Positions 21,969-33,100 of a stretch of DNA of 64,000 bases are shown here, piece by piece (within the stretch, counting starts at the first letter, position 1; each line of letters begins with the position of its first letter). The DNA is from Sarcocystis neurona (Eukaryota > Apicomplexa > Conoidasida > Eucoccidiorida > Sarcocystidae), in the NCBI GenBank assembly GCA_000727475.1, contig KL647288.1:3777604-3841603 (forward strand), in the 5' to 3' direction. Under the pieces are notes generated by a model. The model had not been told where the DNA came from. It saw nothing but the letters and a program-made list of their open reading frames with translations, and searched no databases. The position numbers were made by a program, and so were the translations under genes.

Positions 21969-24900
21969 GGTGTAGCCAAAAGGGACAACATAGCAAGACG
22001 ACTACCAGCACGGAAGCACTTGCAGCAACGGCAACTCCACGCAGACTTGCTGCAGCAGACATCCGGCAGGCAAGTCCACTTGAAACAAAAGCAGCAGCAC
22101 CGCCCGTGCAGAGCGAGAGGCGGCAGCAGCACGAGTAACGGCACCAACACTCTCCGTAGGACTAAAAAACGTCCCTGTGGCAACTTTCTTCCACCAGGTA
22201 CACCAGCAGCGGATGCAGCAGCAACTGCACCGTGACGCCCTACACCGAACTACCGCCAACGCGCAGGCGCGCACGTCCGGTAGTCACACACGTCGACTGA
22301 GTCAGAAGAACGCAGATATCCAGCAGACCACAGGTATCAATATACATATTTAACCATGTGTGTTCCGCTACACGTGCGTGCGTGGTTGTCTGGCGCTGCC
22401 TCCGCGTCCTGCACATGCAGAGGAGGACGTGGAATGCAGCAACAGCCGCCGGATGAGCGCCGGCTGCTTAGAATGCTTCGTGCCGCCCAGGTGCAGCAGA
22501 GAGAAGCACCGTGCCGCGCCAGTACCTGGCGGGCCACGCTCCTGCAACGGTGGCAGATATGGAAGAGGCTATATGCAGTCGCTGCAGAGAAGGTGCTTCT
22601 CCAGCAGGCACTCCTCCTGATCCCATTCCCACAGACTAGCAGGAGAGGTGGAAATAGCACTGCTACCAGTAGGTGAACAAAATCTCCACGGAAAACAAAA
22701 GCAGCAGCAGATCCAGCAGTCACGGCTGCGGCGAATGAACTCGCCCTGTACATGCAGCTGTTGTGATATGCTGCAGGAGTGCTTCAGGCGCGACCCACCC
22801 TCGGGGCAGGGACACCGGCAGCAGCGGAGCAGCACTGGCCAGGAGCAGCAGCAGAGACACATACGAACTGATCCATGCAGCGGTGCTAACAGGACCGTAC
22901 TCAGCCCACCGCGTCGCGGCCCGACCTCTCCTATGGTAGTTCCACCCTACAACCGCGTGAACACAACACAGAGGCCGTTCACTTGCGAGTAGGAAAGACA
23001 CACTGCCACAGCTGCAGCTGCTGCTTCCGATTGTTCACAAGGCGGCGAAAGACGCCAGACCCGCGCATCGACTCCCGCGAGAGCAACCCCGTAGACGACC
23101 TTGCTTCTCTTGCTGAGCGTTGTGCACGTGACTAATGCGCGGCTTCTATCAGCAGCCAAAGCTGCTGCAGAATAATCCAGCAGCGGTGCGGCGATTAACA
23201 GCTGCAACGGCCTGAGGACCACCGGACGCAGGAGGTGATCAGCAGCAACCGAGCTGCGCACACAGCAGCTGGGCCCTCGGACTTCACACAGATGCAGGAA
23301 ACGAGTCACAATATACGCAGCAGACTGCAAGTGTCAGCCTGCCTGCAATGCAGCAACTCTGAAGAAAATAATTTCGAATGCTGGGCGTTCCACTCCACCT
23401 TCATACACTCGAGTGAACATCCGCAACAGCGTGGGGTGAGCCGCAGCAGCAGGAGACGCACCCAGGGCAAAACCAAAAACACACTAAAGCAGACGCACGT
23501 GCCTCTTTCAACAAGCGCCGCTGTCGCGCTGTGCTGTGCTGTTGCCCCTCCTCTTCCTGTTTGTGTCGTTACTGCCTTAGCTGTTGCTCCTGTCCGCGAT
23601 GTTTCGTCGCTGCTGTTGTCGCCCGCGCTCGCGCTACTGCTGTTCTTGCTGGAGCTGTTTCTGTCGTTGCTGCTGCCGTCGCTCTCGCCGGAGCTGCTGC
23701 TGCTGTGCGGCTGCCGCCGTCGAACTGACTGCCGCCGCTGTCAGGGCGGCTACGTAGCGCGCAGATTGTTAACCACGCAGCACAGCAAGTTCTGCGCCAC
23801 GTCATTCACGCGCAAGGACTGCTGAAGCGCTTGGAGCGGAAAATTCACTGCATCACCTGCAGGCGTCTACACGAGCAGGGCGAAGCTCGTCAAAACGATA
23901 CACGGACGCAGATACTTGTAGATTTATACTATCTGGTAGGCGCCGTACTGGGTGTACACATCAGGGACACCAATGCTGCACTATGCGGGGATACGTGTAT
24001 GCGGTCCTACGCAGCCGCCTCGGAGGGTACTATACCGCGAGTGACCGAGCGTGCCAAGTTGTACAAACATGCATTGCATTTGTCAAGCGCCGGTCAGCAG
24101 GTCTTGTGGCCCACCTCTACCGCGAAGTACTTAACTGTAAGCAGCCCCCGTCGCAGAAATCGCCTGGTGGACGACTTGGACTACATAGGGAGTGGTGCAT
24201 AGCAATGGATTATATATTACCTAGATATATGCGGTAAGACACGGCTCCGCATTCGCAGGAGGGCAGTAGCACGTGCTGAATCCGGGAAACACGAATAAAT
24301 CCTGGTCTACCCAACAAAGACGCGCGTAGAAGCTCTTCGGCGTCCGCGCATCCGCGGAGTAGAACTTGTGAGTACAGAAGACAATTTCGACGGCAACATC
24401 CTGCGGACCATTACCTACGCAGCAGCACCCGCAAATGCGACTGAGTTGCCTGTGCGGCTGCAGGAGGAGGAAGAGCGGGAGCGGCAGCTAACAAGCGGGT
24501 CTAGTAGATGGCATGTAGCTCCGAGGGCAGCAGCACAAGAAAGGTCGTTGCCCTGTTGGAGTGGATAAAGTGCGCCGGTGCAGCGGGCCAGGAAGTGCAG
24601 CGCGGAGCGACGTGCTGCTCTAGAAAGAGTAAAGCTGCTGCTGCAGCTTGCCGAACAACACGCATCTGCAACTGCCAAAAGAGCACCTACTGCTGGAGAT
24701 AAAATGCCGTGCTGCAGTAGGCGGGCCCGAAAGGATAGCCACCTACGCCACCTCGAATCAACGTGGAAACTACTGCACTCCTGCCTGTCGAGGCGGGAAA
24801 TAACGTCAGCGCAATCCAAGTTCTTTGAAAAAAGGACGAGTAAATTATTCTTTATGATGCCGTCGCTACTGCAGCTGCTGCTGCTGCCTCTCCTGGTGGT

Positions 24901-25450
24901 GGCCTGGGCGTCCACTACCGCATGCGCCCCGCCTGCAGCGGGCGTCTTCTGGTGCCGCCGTGGCTCGGCACCAGGACCCCTCGGTTATACCACAAGAGAC
25001 GAAGGTAGAAAGTCTCACACACAGTTGTTGAGAAAAGTCGTTGTGGAAACATATCACCGCTGGTGCGTTCTCAACGGCCACAGGAAGAACAAAAACACTT
25101 GTTTTGTGTCAAAGGGCAGTCCGGAGCAGCCGCTTTGCCGAATAGCACTGCACAGCTTCCGCATTGCAGCGGAAGCGGCAGTGGCTCGGCAGCAGCGAAG
25201 CCCCTGTGCGAGATCTGCACCAGTACAAATACTGCGCGTGTCATGCTCATGCTCGTGCTGCATGCCTGCTCTGCTTTCCGCGCGGCTTGCCAGCTGACGG
25301 TCTCAGAACGTGCAGCTGCTGCAGCAGCAGCCTCAGGCCGTGAAGGCGTTTTGTCGCCACGAGCCGCTTTGCGGCTAGCTCTTTTCCTGCGTGTGGGCAT
25401 GCAACTGAGGCCTTCGGAAGTGCATAGATCTGTCCAGGACTAATCTGTCG
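21969..25450 (+). CDS. unidentified multi-exon gene, structure unresolved
   Basis: I do not recognise the product. Several islands on the + strand look like real protein and end at donors. At 22440-22675 there is 'PPDERRLLRMLRAAQVQQRE' and 'WRATLLQRWQIWKRLY'. At about 23753-23936 there is 'NHAAQQVLRHVIHAQGLLKR', ending 'QILVDLYYL' before GTAGGC. At about 24019-24131 there is 'YYTASDRACQVVQTCIAFVK', ending before GTAAGC. At about 24345-24530 there is 'STEDNFDGNILRTITYAAA', leading into a Glu/Arg-rich helix. At 24590-24690 there is 'AERRAALERVKLLLQLAEQH'. The helical, coiled-coil character would suit a structural or axoneme-type protein, but that is only an impression. Exon borders could not be chained by phase, and in-frame stops lie between islands. 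The 5' end abuts the PRP38 start, so a shared divergent promoter is possible. It could also be two genes. Confidence 0.5.
22080..22315 (+). CDS. possible 5' exon of the unidentified gene
   Basis: The frame reads 'VGLKNVPVATFFHQVHQQRM' and then 'QQQLHRDALHRTTANAQARTS', ending at ACAG/GTATCA. The composition is good for a coding exon. A different frame immediately upstream (from about 22010, Ala-rich) is also open, which suggests a splice or a base error between them. The start codon is unknown. Confidence 0.4.
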
Positions 25451-26919
25451 AGTCCAGCTGCTGCAGCTCCATCCCTACCGTTCTTTGACAACGGGATCGT
25501 GGAGCAGATGTCTGTCGCAGTTCACCGAGAGCTGCGCGCCGCTTAAACGCCGTCCGTTAACGCGCGCGCACACCCCACAACTTCCACTGCTGCTGAATTG
25601 CCGCGGGCGTTGCAGTGTACGTACACCCGAATAAATCGCATGACATCGTCTTTGCGAAGGCTCCAGGCCTACGTGCCGGCCCCGGGTCTACCACTTGCTG
25701 CTGGAGAGCGGCTTCTGCGGCACGGGGGCAGCTTCTGGAGCAGCAGCAGCAGCAGGTCATCCGACACCAGCAGCAGCAGTTTCCGCTGATGCGTGCCCCT
25801 CCTTGAGGCAAGAGCGGGCAACGCACGCAGTCATCTAACCCCACGTCCCGTCCTACGTGCTCGCAACGTGCTTCCGCGCCGCAAATCTGCATATGCCCAC
25901 GTATAGACAAGTGTACTCACATATACGTAGCTGGATGTACCTGTGCGTAGTGCGTATATAATGCCTCTGGATACTTAACTTATGTCTACATGTTGTCTCT
26001 GTGTGTGTAAGTACTAGCCATCTTCATGTAAGCGAAAGCGTATAATCTGCAACTGCGGCTTGTATGCCTGCTGTCTGCTTCTGCGCGCCTTCGCAGGCAC
26101 GCCCAGAGTCACCGTTCTTTGCTGGGTCCTCTCTTATTCTACTTCTGTGACTGCGGTCCACGCAGCGCAGCAGCGAAAGGATATTAGTGTTCAGCTGCCT
26201 GAGCGTGTACGCATCTCCTCCTGGCCCTGGCCAGAGTGATGCACCTTTGCACCTTTTCTTGCCGAGAATTTTAGTGGACACACGGGAGTGCGTAGCTCGC
26301 AACACACCGATGTTTGAATCCTCCACGAAATGCAGGCCTACTTGTAAATCCAGATCAAGGTATAGATGGTGTGCGTGCGGGCATATACACGCACGTAATT
26401 ATTTCTGCAGTAATCATCAACGCAGTAAAGCAGCAACAGTAGTCACAGCAGCAGCAGCCGGTACGTCAAGAGCAGCAGCAGCAGCAAAATCAGTCGCCGT
26501 GTCCCGCCCGCAGCAGCAGGACGACAGAACAGCCGGTGGCGGTCGCGCAGTCAACAAGAAAACGAGCAAGTGCTGCAGCGACAGTAACGGCAGGAGCACA
26601 ACTGTAGTAGCCGACAGAGCGCAGTAACCACCATCCTGCATGCAGAGCAACACGCGGTAAAGCAATTTTCGAAAACGAGGCGCCACCAGCCGGTGCGCAT
26701 CAACAGGGCAGCAGCGCATGCGCCTCATTAACACCAACAGCGCAAGCGTGTTAACTGCGAGAATCCCCTAGATACTTTGACAACATCAGCAGCAGCACCT
26801 GCAGGTGGGCGGATCCGCTGAGGCGTACCTGCTGCGCAGCTGCTGCTGCATCGTAGATGCTACCCACCGGCACCCGCGTCCAGGGGACTGCATGCGGTTC
26901 CCAGTGTAGCTCTTGTCTG
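25451..26919. other. presumed intergenic region upstream of the DNA-PKcs-like gene
   Basis: No frame here has convincing protein character. Open frames are short and rich in CAG-derived Ala, Gln or Ser. The stretch 26410-26600 is dense in CAG/GCA units. It may hold the promoter and 5' UTR of the large gene to the right and the 3' end of the unidentified gene to the left. Confidence 0.5.
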
Positions 26920-27140
26920 ATGAACGTCGCATCTGCACAACAAAGAATTTCGACAGCGAGTCGGTCTACGCTGCTTCAGCTGGAGATCAAAATATACTGC
27001 CGGTGCAGCGCCAGGAAAGGAACACCTGCTGCCACATTTATTTTCGAGGAATTGTCGGCTCTGCTGAGAGGAATAGCAATAGACAGACCCCCTGTCCTCC
27101 AGCTACCCCGCTGCTGCTGCTGTTGCTGCAACACCTGACG
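26920..27140 (+). CDS. DNA-PKcs-like gene, proposed first exon
   Basis: ATG at 26920 opens 'MNVASAQQRISTASRSTLLQ', then 'FIFEELSALLRGIAID', which lines up with the 'S-L-L-x-L-Q...L-I-R-G-L' start of vertebrate DNA-PKcs. In this frame a stop comes at about 27135. A shift of one base at the C-run near 27089-27093 would instead give a poly-Leu end and a GTACCA donor at 27141. The true 3' border is therefore unresolved. Confidence 0.5.
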
Positions 27141-30100
27141 AGGTACCAGAGAGCTTCTCCTTCTTTTCCTCTTCTTCGTCTTGTCCCTTCTCCTCTTTTC
27201 CGTCGTCTTCCTATTCTTGTTGATCTTCGTCTTCCTGCTCTTCCTCGTCTGCGCCTTCTGTCAACCGGCTCGAGGTTGTGTCTGAGCTGCAACGCACAAG
27301 CCGCGGCGACGCAAATGTGAGTGTCGCGAGGAACAGCACGAACTTCTCGCTGATGCTGGAAGAGTCACCGTTCCCTGCTGTGGTCGAAGAGGCGCGGCAG
27401 CGGCTGCTGCTGGTGCTGCAGCAGGCAGGCACAAGTGTAAGCGTGCAGGAGCAGGAGAAGCAGCTGCAGCAAGTGCAGCAGGACGCTGCAGCGTGCGCTC
27501 GTCTCTTGGAAGAGGAAGGACGAAGCGCAGCTCCGGCTGAGTCCGTTAGAGAAGCGCTTTTTGCTTCTCTTTTCGGCGTGCCGCTGCGACAGCAGCAGCA
27601 CAGATGCCCGTACAAGGCAAAGGGGTCCACCTCATACACGGAGCACCAGCACGTGCCGCAGCGCGAACAGAAGTGCGAGCACCCGGAGCAGAACACTGGC
27701 GCCTTGGGAGCAGCTGCGGCTGCTGCTGCGCTGCAGCAGCCCTCTGCGTTTCGAGAAGCTCGCCGTACCGTTTTGGAGCTCTGCACTGTTGCCGTCAAGA
27801 CGTTTGGTGGGGTGTACATACAGCCCAGTGTGCAGCCAACTACCGTGGTAAGGGCTGCTGGCCACATGCAAACGTGTGTGTATGGACGCACCAGAAACTC
27901 GCGTATCCTCGAGGGAGAATGTAGATATGGCGGAGAAGGCAGAACTGCTCTCGGTTTGCCAGAACTTCAGCAGACTAAATGTGGGAGAAAGCTCATGTCT
28001 TCACGGGCTAAGTTCAGTCGACTCTTTTCTGCTTCCTGATGAACAGCGTCCCTGGTCACGTGGCGTTGCCCCCGGTACCTGGTACTGCGCTGATTACCCA
28101 GAAGCGATGAGCGCTTCAGTGTGCTTCACGTAATAAACAACTTTTTCGTTGTTGGGTGAGCGTAGAGACATGGAGGTGTTTGGTGTAAAACACGTGGACA
28201 CGGTTTTAGCTGTCTGCGTGTATTAAATGGGAGACAAGGGCACCCATCTCGGAGCCCTGCGATGTTAGAGACTGCATGCACTCATTCTATGCAGATAGAG
28301 CAGCCCCCGTGGCTCGTTGATGTGACGAATGCAGACGGTGTGTATGCATAGTTATACATCTGTGGCATAGACCGAGAGTCGTGGACACCGCGTTTGCATC
28401 CTATTTCGGCTCGATCGATTCGAGGGTGTGGGGAGAGAATTGCGTCAGATTTCCGCTGCTTCGATTGCTTGAGGTGTACATACAGGTCAAGTCTGCAGAG
28501 AGCTCCCTACCCGGCTGCTGCACGCGAAGCCAACCTTTCGCATATTCTTTCACGACTGACGGAGAGGGTGGAGGGAGGAAGTGGCCGCTTCGTGCGTTTT
28601 TCGTTCACGGCGGCTTTTCTGCGTCCGCTTGTTGTCTGTCTCCTTCACGAGTGCCTTAAAACTCTAGACTTCTCAGTTGTTGTGGGGTGCTGCTGTTGCA
28701 GCAGGCGTGTTTGAAACTGTTCCGCGTTGATTCGTCGTACCAGGTGAAGCGGGTGGCACTGGTGTTGCTGAAGGAAGTGGCGCTTGCTGTTGTTGCTGCC
28801 CGGCGGAGTGTACAACAGGATGTCGGAACGGCAGCAGCGGCAGCAACATCGTTAAACACAGCAACTGAAGTGGGCCTGACGGCACCCTTCGCTTCGCGGG
28901 CAGTGACAGCAGGCGACGAGGAACTCGAAAAGCGGCTGCTGCTACCCCTGCTGCTTCGTACCGTTGTGGGAGACTTTCTTGCCCGACCGAAGGCTTTAGG
29001 ATCTACAGTACGGGCGGCTGCTCTTCTGCTCTTGGGTGAGCAGCGCAAAGCTGCAGGAGTTGCAGCAGTTGAGCAGGCTCAGCACTGACTCTGTAGAAGC
29101 GGGGGCAGGGCGGAGCATACACTGCAGTAGAGCAACCACTAGCAGCGAGAGCGCGTGAAGAATCACTGGTGTAGAAAGCCATCTGAGTGAGCAGCAACTG
29201 CAGCGATGAGCAACAACAGCAACAGAAAGACAAGCGTGTAAGCCCTGCAAATGACCAGCGGCGGCTTCTCTAGCGTGTGTCACTTTGAGCGATTTGCCGG
29301 TCTGTCGGGTAGCTGACCCCACAAGAGGTCGTGCTGCTGGTGTTGCAAGACGGTGGACGATCTGCGAACTGCCTGCCGCCGGGACCGTGCTGCTGCTGCT
29401 GCAGACACTTGCTGTGACTCTCCCTTGATCACGCAGCAAAACAGCAATGCTGGCAGTCGTTTCTCTAAGTGTTCTGATGCTGCTGTACCAGAGTGGGATG
29501 CTGCTGCTGTTGCCGTCCGGTAAGCAGTGACTGGTGCTGCCTTTCGTGTTGTGCAGTTTGTCGCATCAGTTGCCGCTATTTATGAAGAAACCCTGCTCGA
29601 CTATGGAGTAGTGAGTCTACCACCAACAAAACTGCGTACGGCACAGCTGCGCGTGTTGCTCCTCTTTTTACTGCTGCTGGAGTTGCTGCATGTGTTACGT
29701 GGTGTCCAGTCGCAGCTGCACGAGCGCTGTCTAGCTCGCGTGACCGCATTCTCTGTTACTGCTGCTGCGGCGCGCGCCTGCTCTCTGTGTTGGCGTGGTA
29801 AACTGCTGCATAGCTTGTAGCAACGCTCTCGTCTGGCGTGCTTCTGCGCCGCCGATGAAATTCACTTCTCCTCCTGTCAACACTGGGAGGAGCGCGGCTC
29901 TATTGGTGCGGCTGTTGTCGCTACGGTCTCGCATGGCTTCTCGTGATGCAGGCAGATCATCTCTGCAGTTCTGGAGGTGCTGGTGCTGATGCGTGCAGCC
30001 ACTCTTTCGCGACTGTTTTTTCCCTTCTTCCGGCGCCAGCCGCAATGGCGCGAGCAAGTGCTTCATCTCCTCCTGCAGCAGCTGCAGCACCAGCAGCGGC

Positions 30101-33100
30101 AGACCACTGGCGCTGCTCGTGTGGAAGAGGGGGTGCTGCTTGCATGCCTGGAGGGCTTTCGATACTTCTTGGACCGACACAGGGAAGCGTTTACTGCACT
30201 TCCGCAAGAAAGCCAGTCGGCTCTGTATGCTTCAGCAGCAGTGCTAGCCGCGCCGCTTCCCAATGAAGTATCAGCACCGGCGCCACTCGATAGCGATGGT
30301 GAGAATTCTGAAGACGGTTCCGCTGCTGCTGTACCCATTAGCGGCAGTAGAACACACGCTTCACTAACTCTTAGACTGGCAGCGCTACGACTGCTGCAGC
30401 AGCATGCCCCGACGTTTGCTCCCTGCCTCGCTCAGGACGTTGTTGCAGCAGGCGTTGCTGCTGATGCAGCAGGCGAAGGGGCAGCAACACACAAGCGACT
30501 AAAAAAGAGTACAGAGATCTTCCCGGCTACTTCCGCCGCCGAGAATGGTGCAGCTGCAGGCGAAGGCAGCAGCGACGAGGAAGTGCCAAGCGACGGGCGG
30601 GGGGGGGCAGGAGTAAACAAGACGAAGGGTAGACTCGGCGGCATTAGTTTGGGATGCTGGAAAGGCAGCCTCATTGATTCACTTGTCTTTCTTGCAGTGA
30701 AAGGCTCGCCTCCTTTGCTCGCTGCAGCAGCAGCAGACACCCTCACGGCAGCAGTTGAACAGCTGTTGCTGGTGGTTCTAGTACCACCCTCTGCCACGAG
30801 GAACCCTCAGCAGGAGTCGTCTTCTGCAGATGGCACTGATTTTGCGGCTGCTGCTCCTTCACATGCAGAGACTGCTAAGGAACAACCTGCTGCTGAGAGT
30901 AAAGCTGCTGAGAGTAAAGCTTCTGAGACCCTGGAGAAGCACGAAGCGTGGAGAATAAGGTGGTATTGCTTGCGGCGGCTGCAGCAGCTAGTGCAGCAGC
31001 TGCAGCGGGGTCTGCAGCGTACTAGCCAGGAGGTGCAGCAGGTGTTGCTGCGGCAGCGAGCAGAGGTGACCGATAAGGTTGCGGTGCTGCTTCACGAGTG
31101 CGGTGTGTACAGTCGGCTGCTGGCCCTGCTGCTTGGCCCGACTCGTCTACAAGCACTTTTTTCTCCGCTACTGTTCGACAGAAATCTACCCGCAGCACTT
31201 GTGGCTGCTCTGGCAGCTGCTGAAGAGCTGCTGCATCTTGCAGCTGCCGTCGTTAGCATCGCGCCGGTGCCCACCCCAGAGAGTCTCAAACAGACAGAAA
31301 AAAAAGTGGCACCTGCTCCAGCTGTTCACTCAACCCGTGGCGTGCACCTACTCGTTAAAACGTTCCCGGTATATGTTCACGCCGCGGCACAACTCTTTCG
31401 AGGTGCTATTGGTGTCGCCACGAATCCTGGAACTGGTGGCCGCGCTGCACTGGCTCCCGCTGCCAATGCTGCTTCCGTTTCTTCTGCTAAGGACGAGAGG
31501 CTTGAAGGTCGCGCAGCCGACAGCGTTGCTTCTTCCCGAACAGAGAGCGAGAAGTTGTTGGCAACTGTGGCCGCTGGTACTGCTGCTGGGAATATGTGTG
31601 AGCAGCTCGCAGCTGCGGCAACTCGTCTTGTACCGCTGATGCAGCAGACAGCGCATCAGAAGGAGCGTGTGCGGACTGGAGCTGCCTTTGGGGCTGCCTG
31701 CGCTGCGCTCCTGCAGGCGCGAAGGCTGCAAGAGAGCGTAGCGGCGGCAGCCGCAGCAGAGTCAACTGCTGCCGTTGTGGCGGCTACAGGAGTGGCCGCT
31801 GCCGCTGGAGAGGAAGTTGCACTGCAGGGGGCAGCACTAAATACAAATGAAAAACGAGCAGGAGCAGCGGCAAGTGACGTGCGACACGCGGACGCGCACC
31901 AGGGAAGAGCCGCAACAGGTCGAAAAGCAGGAGGCACACCGGCGGCAGCAGGGGAAAGCGATGCAACTGAAGCCCGGCATGTCAAAGAGGGATCAGGGAG
32001 ATCTTCAGATGTGCCCGCAGCAGAAACAGCAGCAAAAGAAAGGACCGCGGAGCCGTCGGTTTTCGCAGCACAGTTGTTCGGAGCCTACTGCACCCGTAGT
32101 GCCGGCAGCAGTTTCAACAGCAGCAGGCTTTCAGCGAGCGAGCTGCTTGAAGTGGTGGTGCAAACTAGTGTTCTGTGGGGTGTAACGAGTGAAGAGCAGC
32201 GAGATCAGCAACAGGGAAACGCGTTGTACGCGGGCAGAGGCGGTAAGGAGACGCAGCCACGCTTGCATCCTCTGCTGCCTGCAGCACGTCATTGAACTGG
32301 ACAGCACCGTTAGGGAATCACGGCGGGGGGAACCATGTGCGCCAGCACCTAAATATATGTGTCTCAGTGGACTCATTCGTGGACAGACGCGTAATCCAAC
32401 GTATCGTTGAGTAGATGCAAATTTAGCTCTCGCTGAGATGTACGCGCAGTACGTATATATATATATGTATATAAGTATATATATACGTATCCTGTTGGGT
32501 CTAGAGGCACGTCTGTGAGCTTGTGCATATGTGTATAAATTACAGGCGCACACACGCACATATTGACACATTACACACACCTGTTAGTGCATGTTTACAC
32601 ACATACACACGCACCTATACATATATATATACATACATACATACATACATACAAATATCTACCCTTCTATGTACGTATATATATGTGTGCCTTCTTATGC
32701 ATGTAATCTCGACTGTCTGCGGGTATAGGCAATGTGGATAGGTCAGTTCAGTCGAGCACCTCACATGCGTAGGCATGTGGACCTAATGAGGTCGGCATGT
32801 GCAGGCAAGCGCTGAAGTGTACACAAACGTACACAGCAAGACGTGCTCTTACGGTTACGTTTTTGTAGACAAAGACGCGTGATCGTCTGCACATGCGTAT
32901 ATATATAAGTCGGAGCATGGGGTACTGAATAAACGCCGCGTCGCGGTGTTGCGCTGGAATTTCTTCGGTCGCCCTTCTGCGCGTTCGACTTAGAACTCTG
33001 CTGGCCGTGGTCGTGCTCTGCTGACTTTGCTGCTAGCTCGTTTGTCGATACTGAAAGCCGTGCTCGGGCGGGGTGTACGGCGCGGTGTGTGTCCGTGGCG

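Noticed and set aside
22947..23330. - strand 127-codon open frame with ordinary composition
   Set aside because: There is no supporting neighbour, no splice context and no recognisable motif. The + strand around it carries better coding signals.
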